A DNA stretch of 44,708 bases, taken from contig JAUSID010000033.1 in NCBI GenBank assembly GCA_030648295.1, positions 1-44,708 on the forward strand, read 5' to 3'. The stretch comes from Opitutaceae bacterium. GTDB taxonomy: Bacteria > Verrucomicrobiota > Verrucomicrobiia > Opitutales > Opitutaceae. The translations under genes were made by a program, and so were the position numbers. This document shows, in pieces, positions 23,974 to 33,223 of this stretch; positions within the stretch are counted from its first letter, which is position 1; each line of letters begins with the position of its first letter. Under the pieces are notes generated by a model that saw only the letters and a list, made by a program, of their open reading frames with translations, had not been told where the DNA came from and did no database searches.

Positions 23974-25107
23974 ATGCACAACCGTCTACTGTCCTGGCTG
24001 TTTTTTTGCGCGTTTGCCGCGGTCGGTCCCCTGTGCGCGCAGACGCCGGTTCCAACGGCAGCAGCAGGTGGCACGCCCCCTCCTGGCAAGGTGCTCGTGG
24101 CGCAAGTTCGCGGCACGGCCTACATGACGCTCAACGGCGTTCGGACCGCGCTGAAGGTCGATGACGCGGTGGAACAGACGGCGAAGATCAACACGGAGCG
24201 CGAGTCGAGCATCGTGCTCGTGTTTTCAAACGGTGCCACCACCCAGCTCGGCGACGACACTGAATTGGTGATCGACGAGTTCCTGCAGGATCCGTTCGGC
24301 AGCACGATCAGTGTTGCGACTCTCGAGGAGGAGCCCAGCCGTTCGAATACGCGGCTGAGCCTCAACAAGGGCGAACTGATCGGCAAAGTCGCCAAACTGA
24401 AACACGACCGCGGTTCGACGTTCATCGTCAACACGCCGGTCGGCGCCGCCGGTATCCGTGGGACGACATTCCGAATCGTGTTCCGTCCGCAAGGTACCGG
24501 GCTCGCATTTTTCCAGCTGAGCACGGTGGAAGGTAACGTGAACTTTTTGCAGGGCGCCGGGGCCCCCGTTCCTGGTGCTGGCAATGCTCCCGGCACGCCC
24601 GGGCAGCCCCAAGGCCCAGGTCCTCAGGCGCCGGGCGCGCCTGATCCGAATCAAGGGCAGGGTCAGGGTGGTGGTTCCGGCGGAGGCACGCCGGTTGTCG
24701 GCGGCCAGGAAGTCGTCATTCAGGTTAGCGTCAACGTGAGTGCCACCGGCCAGGTGGTGGTCACCTCTCCGCCCCAAGTCATTTCGTCCACCATGCCGAT
24801 CAGCGCGGCGGTGCAGATGCAGATCGTCGCGCAGGCGCAACAAATCGCGGTGGCCGTGGCGACCACGACTTTTACCGCACCGCCTCCCGCGCCACCAGCC
24901 GGCGGCGGGGGGAACACACCCGGAAACACTCCCGCGCCGGACGGTTCGGGCACAACCGGCACCACGGGCACCACCGGGACGACCGGCACCAATATAGTCG
25001 GCTCGCCGCTGGGAACGCCCGGACCGACACCCACGCCTTCGCCAAACCCAAACACGACGCCGCCGCCGCCCACGACGCCGCTGCCGCGCCTCACGCCGGG
25101 CGGTTGA
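23974..25107 (+). CDS. Secreted FecR-domain protein
   Basis: A 377-residue exported protein. A signal peptide (about residues 1-23) ends at LCAQ. A FecR domain spans about 35-190: VRGTAYMTLNG, LVFSNGATTQLGDDTEL, LSLNKGELIGKV, FIVNTPVGAAGIRGTTF. The tail is of low complexity: Gly/Pro/Gln-rich, then a small ordered part (VVIQVSVNVSATGQVVV), then GTT repeats (TGTTGTTGTTGT) and Pro/Thr. It is not next to a sigma factor or TonB receptor as classic FecR is. Instead it stands before a CHASE2 cyclase, a pairing seen in other bacteria, where FecR may present a periplasmic signal. The GTT codon repeat can vary in length. Confidence 0.85.
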   Translation: MHNRLLSWLFFCAFAAVGPLCAQTPVPTAAAGGTPPPGKVLVAQVRGTAYMTLNGVRTALKVDDAVEQTAKINTERESSIVLVFSNGATTQLGDDTELVIDEFLQDPFGSTISVATLEEEPSRSNTRLSLNKGELIGKVAKLKHDRGSTFIVNTPVGAAGIRGTTFRIVFRPQGTGLAFFQLSTVEGNVNFLQGAGAPVPGAGNAPGTPGQPQGPGPQAPGAPDPNQGQGQGGGSGGGTPVVGGQEVVIQVSVNVSATGQVVVTSPPQVISSTMPISAAVQMQIVAQAQQIAVAVATTTFTAPPPAPPAGGGGNTPGNTPAPDGSGTTGTTGTTGTTGTNIVGSPLGTPGPTPTPSPNPNTTPPPPTTPLPRLTPGG

Positions 25108-25139
25108 GCGCCGCGACGCCAAAAAAGCGATACGTATTC

Positions 25140-25166
25140 AAAGCCCAGCCACGCCGGCTGGGCTTT
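25140..25166 (+). terminator. Terminator-like hairpin after the FecR gene
   Basis: AAAGCCCAGCC-ACGCC-GGCTGGGCTTT is a perfect 11-bp stem with A/T at its ends, so it can work for either strand. It lies 33 bases after the stop codon and 41 bases before the cyclase start. It may separate, or only weaken, transcription into the cyclase gene. Confidence 0.8.
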
Positions 25167-25206
25167 CTGCTTTCGTTCGCGGGGCACGCCTCCTAGTTTC
25201 CGCGTA

Positions 25207-27489
25207 ATGGCTCCCCTGAAGCGGGCAAGGTCACTCTCCGTTCTCCGCTGGCTGCTCCTGCTCCCGATTCCCCTCGTTTGGTGCGCGCTCGACTATTCCG
25301 GCAAGCTCACCTTTCTGGAGAACAAGTCGATCGACTGGCGGTTTCAATATCGTGGCGAAATCGACGCCCCGGTTAAGGTCGTGTATGTCGACGTTGACTC
25401 GCTTTCGCTGAGCGAGATTGGGGGGTGGCCTTGGAGCCGAACGTATTTCGCGCAAGTCGCATCGGCGTTGATCAACGAAGCGAAGGTGAAGGCGGTGGGC
25501 TTCGACTTCGTTTTTTCGGATGCCGGAGTCTCCGAATCGGTCGACCTAAAAAAGCTGGTGTACGGAAACATGGATTTCGGACGGTTCCTTTTCAAACAGC
25601 CACCGGTCGTGCTCGCCGCCGCCTACGCGGGCCACCAGTTCCTCGATGTGCGGGGGCAAAAACTCGAGCGCGCGCTCCCGCTCATGGCGGTCGAGACGCG
25701 AAAACTCGAAGACATTGAGCCGCCGGAAGTGCCGGTGTTCATGACCGGCGGGACGCTGGTGAAGCCGCAACTCACCACGCCGCCGATCGCCGTCGGCCTA
25801 ATCGACACGCTGGGTGGAGAGACTCGTACGGTGCCGGCATGGGCCCCGGATAATCTGAAGCGGACGTTCTTTCACATGTCGCTGGAACTGGCCCGGCTTT
25901 ATTGGGGTCTTCCCCGCGGCTCGCTGGTGAGGGAGGCGGACAAGATCGTCTTCAAGCGTCCCGATGGATCCGTGCAGGCTACGGTACCATTATTGCGCGA
26001 ACAATTGCTCGAAGTTAACTGGTTCACGCGGTGGCAGTCGCCACGAAATCCGCGGGCGGAGTTTTCGACCGTGTGCAGTTACGCGCAGATGCTTTCCTCG
26101 GAGAAGGAGGAGGAGCGGCGCGCGGCGAAGGAGTTTTTTGCCCAGGCGGAATTCACGAACGCAATCGTGTTGATCGGCCCGGTGGACCCGCTGTTGCAGG
26201 ATGTCGCGCCCACGTCGCTCGACGAGCACGCCGTGCCGAAGGTGGGCGTGCACGGGAATCTGGTTAAGACCATCATCGCCGGAAAGTTTCTCACCCGGAT
26301 TCCAAACGCCTACAACTATGCGATCGTGCTGGGCCTGACGTTGGTCGTTACGTCGCTGTCACTGGGTGGCGGGGCACGGCCGCTGGTGGCGACACTGACG
26401 GCCCTGGCCGGGGTGGTCATCTACGCCGTGCTCGTGCTGGAGATTTTCAAGCGGAGCCATACCGTCCTGCCATTCACGGCCCCGCTGGGTGCGGCGCTCA
26501 CCACGAACTTTGCCGGCTTGATCTGGCAGGTGATCGAGGTGCAGAAGGCGAAAGGCCGGATCAAGGGCATGTTCGGTGCGTACGTCTCGCCGCAGCTCGT
26601 CGAGCGCATGGTCGAGTCGGGGGAGGATCCGCAGCTGGGCGGCCACGATGCCGAAATCACGGCGTACTTCAGCGACATCCAGGGCTTCTCCACGTTTTCG
26701 GAAAAGCTCGGTTCCGGTCCGCTCGTTCAGCTGATGAACGAATACCTCACGGTGTGCACCGACATCGTGCAGGAGGAGGGCGGCACGCTGGACAAGTACA
26801 TCGGTGATGCCGTGGTGGCCATGTTCGGCGCGCCCATCCCGATGAAGGATCACGCCTACCGGGCCTGCGTGGCCTCGCAGCGCGTGCACCAGAAGATCGG
26901 CGAACTGCGCGCGAAATGGAAAAGCGAGGGCGACAAGTGGCCCGAGATTGTGTGGAAGATGCAGTCGCGGATCGGGCTCAACACCGGCGTGTGCATGATC
27001 GGCAACATGGGCAGCCGGACGCGTTTCAATTACACGATGATGGGTGACGATGTGAATCTCGCCGCCCGCATGGAGTCGGGCGCGAAGAGTTGGGGCGCGT
27101 ACTCCATGGTCACGCAGACGACGAAAAACGCCTGCGAGCAGCACGGCGCCGATCGCGTGGTATTCCGGGCGCTGGGACGAATTGTGGTGATGGGCCGTTC
27201 ACAGCCGGTGCCAATCTACGAGATCATCGGCTTGAAGGAATCGCTGCCCGATCGTGCGCGGGAATGCATTGGAATTTTCGAGCAGGGGCTGGCGAAATAC
27301 TATGCCCGCGAGTGGGACGCCGCGATCGCACTGTTCAGTCAGAGTGCGGAGCTGGAACCCAATCAGCCGGGAAAAACCCCGGGCGTGAAGACCAATCCGT
27401 CCCACGTCTACACCTCGATTGCGGAGGACTACAAGATCTCGCCGCCGGCCGAGGGCTGGGATGGCGTCTACGTGATGAAAGAGAAGTGA
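25207..27489 (+). CDS. CHASE2-domain class III adenylate cyclase
   Basis: A 760-residue membrane signal enzyme. One helix (about 10-30) leads to a periplasmic CHASE2 sensor domain (about 40-360; VVYVDVDSLSL, GWPWSRTYFA, VGFDFVF). Three helices follow (about 368-440), then the cytosolic cyclase domain (about 480-670). Metal ligands are Asp in YFSDIQGFS and Asp in KYIGDAVVAMFG. The purine-choosing positions look like Lys (about 530, in DKYIGD) and Thr (NYTMMGDD), the pair of class IIIb cyclases, so cAMP is the likely product. A TPR-like pair follows (YYAREWDAAIALF). It lies directly after the FecR gene. No cAMP receptor is seen in the window. Confidence 0.9.
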   Translation: MAPLKRARSLSVLRWLLLLPIPLVWCALDYSGKLTFLENKSIDWRFQYRGEIDAPVKVVYVDVDSLSLSEIGGWPWSRTYFAQVASALINEAKVKAVGFDFVFSDAGVSESVDLKKLVYGNMDFGRFLFKQPPVVLAAAYAGHQFLDVRGQKLERALPLMAVETRKLEDIEPPEVPVFMTGGTLVKPQLTTPPIAVGLIDTLGGETRTVPAWAPDNLKRTFFHMSLELARLYWGLPRGSLVREADKIVFKRPDGSVQATVPLLREQLLEVNWFTRWQSPRNPRAEFSTVCSYAQMLSSEKEEERRAAKEFFAQAEFTNAIVLIGPVDPLLQDVAPTSLDEHAVPKVGVHGNLVKTIIAGKFLTRIPNAYNYAIVLGLTLVVTSLSLGGGARPLVATLTALAGVVIYAVLVLEIFKRSHTVLPFTAPLGAALTTNFAGLIWQVIEVQKAKGRIKGMFGAYVSPQLVERMVESGEDPQLGGHDAEITAYFSDIQGFSTFSEKLGSGPLVQLMNEYLTVCTDIVQEEGGTLDKYIGDAVVAMFGAPIPMKDHAYRACVASQRVHQKIGELRAKWKSEGDKWPEIVWKMQSRIGLNTGVCMIGNMGSRTRFNYTMMGDDVNLAARMESGAKSWGAYSMVTQTTKNACEQHGADRVVFRALGRIVVMGRSQPVPIYEIIGLKESLPDRARECIGIFEQGLAKYYAREWDAAIALFSQSAELEPNQPGKTPGVKTNPSHVYTSIAEDYKISPPAEGWDGVYVMKEK

Positions 27490-27507
27490 GCCGGCGCGGG
27501 ATTGATC

Positions 27508-27528
27508 TCTGTACCGGTTTCTGTACCG
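27508..27528 (+). promoter_or_regulatory. Direct repeat TCTGTACCG, possible operator
   Basis: Two copies of TCTGTACCG at 27508-27516 and 27520-27528 (12-base period) lie in the 46-base gap before the methyltransferase gene. Their even spacing fits a dimeric regulator site. Chance is not excluded for so short a repeat. Confidence 0.3.
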
Positions 27529-27535
27529 TGCGGCA

Positions 27536-28813
27536 ATGGTCGGCCAATTCTTCACGCCCGATGCCGTCGCGACGGCAGTGTTCCGCCTCGCGCGCGCCAA
27601 ATCGGGGCAGCGGATCATCGACCCCAGCTGTGGCGACGGGGTTTTCCTCCGCAACGCGCCGCCGGACTGCGACGTGTTCGGCTGTGAAATCGATCCTGCC
27701 TATCACGCGTTGATTTCCGGCCTCGTTGGCGCGCGACGAATGGTTGGCGCGGATGCGCTGACGGCGCTCGTCGACATGTGGGGTTCATTTGACCTGGTGA
27801 TTGGCAATCCGCCGTTCAGCGCGCAGGCGCATCTCGAACGGCGGCGCCAGGTGCTGCAGGGATTTGACCTCGGTGTCGGCCGGCGCTCGCAATGTCTCGA
27901 GCTGTTGTTCCTCGAGCTATTCCTGAAGCTCGCGAAGCCGCGCGGCCGCATTGCGATAATTCTTCCGGACGGGCCGTTCAGCAACCGGCCGTTCGATTAT
28001 GTCCGTTCCTGGTTGCTGCGCCGGGTGCACGTCGAGGCCATCGTCAGCCTGCCGCGGACGACCTTCAGCGCGACGAGCGCCAAAACCAGCGTCTTGATCG
28101 CGCAAAAACTGCCGGTCGAAAACCAGCCGTATCGCGAGCCGACGCGTTTGTATGAGTGCGAGAACCTGGCAGCACTCGATCGATTGGGTGGTGACGAGAC
28201 TTCGGTGCCCGCGCGTTCGGTCGTACTCGCCGATCTATCGGACTGGAGGCCGGAGGCGCACGGAGCCGCGCACCGCGCCGATGGCGGGGAAGGGATTCGG
28301 CTGGGCGACGTTTTTCGCCTGCGCACCGGATTCGCGCGTTACGGTGAAGAGCGGAAGCTCCACGATCAGCGGCCGGCCAACGGCATCCTCCTGCTTCGCG
28401 CGAAGAACGTTCATCCGGATGGCGGCTTTCGAGTTGAAACTGATGCGGCCTACATCGACCGCGCGGGGCCGATGTATCGTGACGACGCGGTCTTACAGGA
28501 AGGCGAGGTCGTTTTCGTGCGTGTGGGTGCGGGCTGCTATGGACGCACGGCGCTTGTGCCGCGCGGTTTTCGCGCGCAGGCGGACGACTGGATTCACGTG
28601 TTGACGCCCACGCTCGAGTTCGACGGGCCGGGATTTGTCGCCTGGATGAACAGCGAAACCGGACGCGAGCAGGTGCGGCGGCTCGCGAAGGGCGTCGGGA
28701 CGCTGAGTGTCTCAAGATCGTCGCTGGCGGAATTGAAGATTCCGCGCCACTTCGTAGGCACCAATCTGATGTTATCGGACGGAGGTTCTCACTCGACCCG
28801 CCGGTCGAAGTGA
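27536..28813 (+). CDS. Orphan N6-adenine DNA methyltransferase with fused specificity-like domain
   Basis: A 425-residue protein. The N-terminal half is a gamma-type N6-adenine methyltransferase: QFFTP at 4-8, SAM motif I DPSCGDGVFL at 29-38, and the catalytic NPPF near 90. The C-terminal half (about 260-415) looks like one half of a type I specificity subunit: GILLLRAKNVHPDGG, LQEGEVVFVRVGAGCYG and TLSVSRSSLAELKIP. The layout resembles a shortened type IIG enzyme without the nuclease part. No restriction gene lies next to it, so it may be a solitary methylase for regulation or a remnant. The start ATG 27536 is 46 bases after the cyclase gene. Confidence 0.85.
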   Translation: MVGQFFTPDAVATAVFRLARAKSGQRIIDPSCGDGVFLRNAPPDCDVFGCEIDPAYHALISGLVGARRMVGADALTALVDMWGSFDLVIGNPPFSAQAHLERRRQVLQGFDLGVGRRSQCLELLFLELFLKLAKPRGRIAIILPDGPFSNRPFDYVRSWLLRRVHVEAIVSLPRTTFSATSAKTSVLIAQKLPVENQPYREPTRLYECENLAALDRLGGDETSVPARSVVLADLSDWRPEAHGAAHRADGGEGIRLGDVFRLRTGFARYGEERKLHDQRPANGILLLRAKNVHPDGGFRVETDAAYIDRAGPMYRDDAVLQEGEVVFVRVGAGCYGRTALVPRGFRAQADDWIHVLTPTLEFDGPGFVAWMNSETGREQVRRLAKGVGTLSVSRSSLAELKIPRHFVGTNLMLSDGGSHSTRRSK

Positions 28814-28830
28814 TGCGGCGCCCGTCATCT

Positions 28831-28906
28831 GGGAGCGCGGGCGGCTCGCCCGCTACGGCTCGGTTCACGAAAGCTCAGCCGTTGCGGGCGAGACGCCCGC
28901 GCTCCC
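28831..28906. repeat. Palindromic repeat, GGGAGCGCGGGCGGC family
   Basis: Arms of 30 bases (28831-28860 and 28877-28906) pair with two mismatches. The outer GGGAGCGCG is the same as in the elements at 11804 and 35858, while the inner part is different (GGCGGCTCGCCCGC). It lies between the converging methyltransferase and ilvB genes and may act as a two-way terminator. Confidence 0.8.
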
Positions 28907-28972
28907 AGGAAACCGGCCCGGACAGATCACGTCATGCGGTTCGATTCGCCATCGGCGAACTGCTACACGCGA

Positions 28973-30751
28973 TTACTTCAGCAGCATGTCCTTCACCGTC
29001 CGTCCGGCCGGAATCATCGGCAGCACGTGCTCGGTGTACGGGACGATGACGTCGAGGACGTATGGGCCGTCGTGATCGAGCATCTCCTGGATCGCCGCGC
29101 GGAGCTCGGCCTTCTTGATCACGCGGCGGCCCTTCACGCCGAAGCCTTCCGCGATCTTGACGAAGTCGGGATACAGCGCGTCGGGATTGTCCGGGCTGCC
29201 AACGTTCGACTCGTCGCCGAGAATCGTATTGCCGCGGACACTACCGTAGAAGCGATCCTCCCACTGTACCACCATGCCGAGGTGCTGGTTGTTCAGGATC
29301 ATCGCCTTCGCCGCGATGTTCTCGATCTTCGCGGTGGCCAGCTCCTGGATGTTCATCATGAACGACCCGTCGCCGTCGATGTCGATGACCTGCTTGTCCG
29401 GCCGCGCCACTTTCGCGCCGAGCGCCGCCGGATACCCGAAGCCCATGGCGCCGAGTCCGAGTGAGCTGATGTAGCGACGGGGTTCGTTGAAACGATAGAA
29501 CTGCGCCGCCCACATCTGGTGCTGGCCGACGCCGGTCGCGATGATGGCGTCACCTTTGGTGAGCTCGTAAAGGACCTTGACCGCCTCCTGGGGCTGGATG
29601 TGCTTGCTCGCCTCGTAGCTGAACGGGTGTTCAATCTTCCACACGTTGATCTGCGTCTGCCACGCCTTCGTGTCTGGCGGCGAGAACTTCAGCACGTCGG
29701 CGAGCTCGTTCAACCGGCCGAGCGCGTATTTGACATCGCTGACGATCGCGAGCTGCACCCGCTTGTTCTTGTTGTGCTCCGAGGCGTCGATGTCGATGTG
29801 CACGATCTTCGCGCCCGCCGCGAACTTGCTCGTGTCACCGGTGATCCGGTCGTCAAAACGCGCGCCGGCGACGATCAGGAGATCGCTTTGATCCACCGCC
29901 CAGTTGCCGTAGGCCGCGCCGTGCATGCCGAACCACTGCATCGAGAGCGGGTGGGTTTCCGGAAAGGCGCCCAGGCCCATCAGCGTCGTCGCCACCGGCA
30001 CGTTGGTTTTCTCCACGAAGCTGCGGAGTTCTTTCTCACCGCCGGCCGAAATGACGCCGCCACCCACGTAGAGGACGGGACGTTTCGCCTCGGCGATCAA
30101 TCCGAGCACCTGCTTCAGCTGCTCATCCGTCGCGTGCTGCGTCGCGGACGCATAGGAGCTGCGGAATTCCACTTCGGCGGGAAACACCGGCTGGAATTTC
30201 GCCTGCTGCACGTCCTTGGGAATATCGATCACCACCGGTCCGGGCCGTCCGCTGCGCGCGAGGTAAAACGCCTCCTTGAAAATCCGCGGCAGTTCGCGGA
30301 CGTCCATCACGAGGTAGGAATGCTTCACGATCGGCAGCGTCATGCCGTAGAAATCAGTCTCCTGAAAAGCCATCTTGCCGATGTACTTCGAGTACACCTG
30401 ACCCGTGATCGCCACCATCGGGATCGAGTCCATGAACGCGTCGGCGATCGCCGAAACGAGATTGGTCGCGCCCGGGCCGCTCGTGGCCATGCACACGCCG
30501 ACGTTGCCTGTGACCCGCGCATAACCTTCAGCCGCGAACGAGCCGCCCTGTTCGTGACGCGGGAGGATGACGCGAATCTTGTCGGTCCGCGCCAGCGCCT
30601 GGTGCAGCTCCTGCGACGCGCCGCCCGGATAGGCAAAAATGACGTCAACGCCCTCGCGGACCAGGCACTCGACAACGCAGTCGGCGCCCTTCATTTCGCG
30701 GCCAATCTCGGCCTGTGGAAACGTGGCTGGTGACGTGGTGGTCTTTTTCAT
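28973..30751 (-). CDS. ilvB: Acetolactate synthase, large subunit
   Basis: This 592-residue enzyme joins two pyruvates, or pyruvate and 2-oxobutyrate, in valine, leucine and isoleucine synthesis. It needs ThDP, FAD and Mg. The ThDP glutamate lies in [20 protein letters not shown]-domain blocks and the ThDP-Mg motif GDGSFMMN near the end, followed by [16 protein letters not shown], are typical of anabolic AHAS. I choose ATG 30751 (MKKTTTSP) because the family begins with [14 protein letters not shown] soon after; the open frame reaches 30787. The small regulatory subunit gene ilvN, often next to ilvB, is not here, so it must lie elsewhere if present. Confidence 0.94.
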   Translation of the reverse strand: MKKTTTSPATFPQAEIGREMKGADCVVECLVREGVDVIFAYPGGASQELHQALARTDKIRVILPRHEQGGSFAAEGYARVTGNVGVCMATSGPGATNLVSAIADAFMDSIPMVAITGQVYSKYIGKMAFQETDFYGMTLPIVKHSYLVMDVRELPRIFKEAFYLARSGRPGPVVIDIPKDVQQAKFQPVFPAEVEFRSSYASATQHATDEQLKQVLGLIAEAKRPVLYVGGGVISAGGEKELRSFVEKTNVPVATTLMGLGAFPETHPLSMQWFGMHGAAYGNWAVDQSDLLIVAGARFDDRITGDTSKFAAGAKIVHIDIDASEHNKNKRVQLAIVSDVKYALGRLNELADVLKFSPPDTKAWQTQINVWKIEHPFSYEASKHIQPQEAVKVLYELTKGDAIIATGVGQHQMWAAQFYRFNEPRRYISSLGLGAMGFGYPAALGAKVARPDKQVIDIDGDGSFMMNIQELATAKIENIAAKAMILNNQHLGMVVQWEDRFYGSVRGNTILGDESNVGSPDNPDALYPDFVKIAEGFGVKGRRVIKKAELRAAIQEMLDHDGPYVLDVIVPYTEHVLPMIPAGRTVKDMLLK

Positions 30752-30957
30752 GGCGAAACAAAAAGCCGCACAGCAAAAACCGCCCACGGCCGGGGAGGCA
30801 AGCCTTCGGATGGGCAGTGGTCGTCATTCATTGGGCCGAACTGAGATCCGGCGCTGAACACCGGCTTGGTTTTGAGGTAGTTCGGTGATGAGCCACTGCC
30901 GCAACGAGAAACGAAAATACTATTGGCGCCGGCCGGGTGCCTCCGCACGTTTGGCGC

Positions 30958-31740
30958 GTGCTGAAACTGCTTTTCATCGGTGACATCGTCGGCCGGCCCG
31001 GTCGCGAAATAGTCGCGGAAAAGCTTTCCCGGCTTCGGCGCGAGCAGGCGATCGACTTCGTCATTGCCAATGCGGAGAACGCCGCTGCCGGCGCGGGAAT
31101 AACCGGCGCCATCGCGCGGTCGCTGCTCGATTCGGGGATCGATGCGATCACCCTCGGCGACCACGTGTGGGATCAGCGCGGCTGGGAGACGGAGATCACG
31201 CAGATCGATCGCGTGTGCCGGCCGGCAAACCTGCCCAAAGGCTGTCCCGGCTGGGACCACCAAATCATTTCCGCACGCGGTTTTCGCCTCGCGGTCTTCA
31301 CCGTTATCGGCCGCAGCTTCATGGCGATGAAGGCGGATTGCCCGTTCGCGGCGGCGGACCGGATGATCGAGCAACTAAAGTCCCAGGCCGACGCCATCAT
31401 CGTGGAGTTCCACGCCGAGGCCACGTCCGAGAAGCAGGCGCTCGGATGGCATCTTGACGGACGCGTGACGGCAGTCCTCGGCACGCACACGCATGTGCCG
31501 ACCGCCGACGCCACGATTCTGCCGAAAGGCACCGCCTTCATTTGCGACGTTGGCATGACCGGCCCCTACGCGAGCGTACTCGGGCGCGACATCAAGGCGG
31601 TCGTGGGCAAGTTCATCGATGGCATGCCCCGCCGCTTCGACGTCGCGACCGAGGACGTGCGGCTTTCCGGCGCGTTGATCGAGATTAGCGCTTCGATGGC
31701 TCATGCGGAGAAGATCGAACTGCTGACCGTGCGAAGGTAG
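30958..31740 (+). CDS. ymdB: YmdB-family metallophosphoesterase
   Basis: A 260-residue enzyme of the calcineurin-like fold. It has the family's fixed N-terminus [49 protein letters not shown] and [12 protein letters not shown], with Asp, Glu, Asn and His residues for two metals. In Bacillus, YmdB cleaves 2',3'-cyclic nucleotides and affects biofilm and RNA turnover. I place the start at GTG 30958 (GTG CTG AAA CTG CTT), since the family begins there; an upstream GTG at 30937 would add seven residues. The gene is divergent from ilvB. The 206-base gap between them holds no clear control site. Confidence 0.88.
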   Translation: MLKLLFIGDIVGRPGREIVAEKLSRLRREQAIDFVIANAENAAAGAGITGAIARSLLDSGIDAITLGDHVWDQRGWETEITQIDRVCRPANLPKGCPGWDHQIISARGFRLAVFTVIGRSFMAMKADCPFAAADRMIEQLKSQADAIIVEFHAEATSEKQALGWHLDGRVTAVLGTHTHVPTADATILPKGTAFICDVGMTGPYASVLGRDIKAVVGKFIDGMPRRFDVATEDVRLSGALIEISASMAHAEKIELLTVRR

Positions 31741-31753
31741 TCGCCCGTACAAT

Positions 31754-31908
31754 GTAGCAGCCGAGGTAACGAGGCTGGCGGGTGCTTTCTTGAACGCAGC
31801 CGGATCGGAAAGATGACCTCCAGATCGAACTCATAGCAGCCGACGTAAGGAGGCTGGAGGAATGGCTTTTTCGAAATCCAATCCCAGCCTCGTGACCTCG
31901 GCTGCTAC
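31754..31908. repeat. Mosaic of three TAGCAGCCGAGGTAACGAGG units
   Basis: The unit occurs in direct orientation at 31754-31778, again with changes at 31834-31857, and inverted at 31884-31908 (CCAGCCTCGTGACCTCGGCTG). The last two could form a hairpin with a short loop. It fills the gap between the converging ymdB and accA genes. Confidence 0.75.
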
Positions 31909-31945
31909 GCGACCGAATCCCTTTCTCCCTTCCGGTCTGCGAATC

Positions 31946-32926
31946 TTACGACCGCACGGTTCCGGACTCCTCGTAGACGCCGAGATGACGGTAGCGCTGG
32001 TAGCGCGCTTCGAGGAGCTGCTCGGTGTTCAGCGCGCGCAGGTCGTTGAGGTGCTTTTGCACGATGTATTTCAATGCATTCGCTGACTGCGACGGATCGT
32101 GATGCGCACCACCGATGGGTTCCGGAATCACTTCGTCGACCACTCCCAGTTTCTCGAGGTGATCCGCCGTTACCTTCAACGCCTCGGCCGCGATCGGTGC
32201 TTTTGACCCGTCTTTCCAAAGAATGGCCGCGCAGCCTTCGGGCGAGATGACCGAGTAGTAGCTGTTTTCGAAAATCAGCACGCGGTCCGTGACGCCAATC
32301 CCGAGCGCGCCACCCGAGCCGCCCTCGCCGACAACAATTGAAATCGTCGGGGTCTGTAACATCGCCATTTCCCGGAGGTTCGTCGCGATCGCCTCGGAAA
32401 CGTGGCGTGCTTCGGACTCGACACCGGGATATGCGCCCGGCGTGTCGATGAAGGTCAGCACCGGCATCCGGAATTTTTCCGCCATGCGCATCAGCCGCAG
32501 CGCCTTTCGGTAACCCTCCGGCTGGGGCATGCCGAAGTTTCGAAGCATTCTTTCCTTTGGGTCGCGCCCTTTCTGTTGCGCCACGATCATGACCGCATCG
32601 CCGTTGAAGAACGCCGGGCCACCAATGATTGCGCGGTCGTCGTTATACTGGCGATCGCCGTGCAGTTCGTTGAAGTCTTCGCAAATCGCGCCGATGTAAT
32701 CGAGGGCGTACGGCCGCTTCGGATGACGGGCTATCTGCACTTTCTGCCATGATGACAGGTTGGAGTAGATCTCCCGGCGCGTGTTATCCATTTTCCGCTC
32801 GATGGCCTGAATCTCGGCTCCGAGATCGACATTGGTCTCGATTGACCGCTGGCGTAGTTCGTCGAGTTGCCGGACCAGCTCGCGCAGCGGTTTTTCGAAC
32901 TCCAACACATAGGCCGGGGCTTCCAT
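31946..32926 (-). CDS. accA: Acetyl-CoA carboxylase carboxyltransferase, alpha subunit
   Basis: A 326-residue subunit that, with AccD, moves the carboxyl group from biotin to acetyl-CoA, the first step of fatty-acid synthesis. The typical blocks are present: LEFEKPLREL at the N-terminus, HPKRPYALDYI, FNELHGDR, KGRDPKERMLRNFGMPQPEG, FIDTPGAYPGVESEARHVSEA, GEGGSGGALGIGV, SVISPEGCAAILWKD and the C-terminal coil. Full length against the enteric 319 residues. The start is ATG 32926. accD is not in the window. It stands alone, converging with ymdB. Confidence 0.95.
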   Translation of the reverse strand: MEAPAYVLEFEKPLRELVRQLDELRQRSIETNVDLGAEIQAIERKMDNTRREIYSNLSSWQKVQIARHPKRPYALDYIGAICEDFNELHGDRQYNDDRAIIGGPAFFNGDAVMIVAQQKGRDPKERMLRNFGMPQPEGYRKALRLMRMAEKFRMPVLTFIDTPGAYPGVESEARHVSEAIATNLREMAMLQTPTISIVVGEGGSGGALGIGVTDRVLIFENSYYSVISPEGCAAILWKDGSKAPIAAEALKVTADHLEKLGVVDEVIPEPIGGAHHDPSQSANALKYIVQKHLNDLRALNTEQLLEARYQRYRHLGVYEESGTVRS

Positions 32927-33002
32927 AAAACCGGTGACGTTAGCTCGCGGTGCGGAACCCTGTCAACGAGCGCGGGACCGTGCCCTCATCGTGAAGGAGG
33001 TT

Positions 33003-33215
33003 TTATCGCCTTCGGCAGTTGCACGCGCGGTCGCCAACCTGCCGCCGCCGGAACAACAATCCGCCCACGAGGCAGGCGGCGTAAAACAGGGTAAGCATGG
33101 CGTAGCTGGGAAAGCCGGCGCGATTGAACGCCAGCGAGATTTTCCAAGCAAGCGAAACCGGGGCGGCCCGTGGCTGCGCCACCTCGAGCGTACGAGCCCG
33201 CTTAGCCGTATCGAT
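33003..33215 (-). pseudogene. Possible remnant of a membrane-protein C-terminus
   Basis: An open stretch of 70 codons on the minus strand has no good start and is preceded at once by TGA. Its translation has a clear hydrophobic segment, SYAMLTLFYAACLVGGLLF, followed by RRRQVGDRA, which looks like the last helix and positive tail of a membrane protein. The CGCGAAT palindrome at 33224 lies only nine bases upstream. It may mark where the rest of a gene was lost. I do not recognise the family, and the coding call is weak. Confidence 0.3.
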
Positions 33216-33223
33216 TCAGTGGA

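Noticed and set aside
29519..30733. A 404-codon open frame on the plus strand opposite ilvB
   Set aside because: The minus strand holds a full acetolactate synthase; the plus frame shows only Arg/His/Val-rich sequence typical of antisense shadows.
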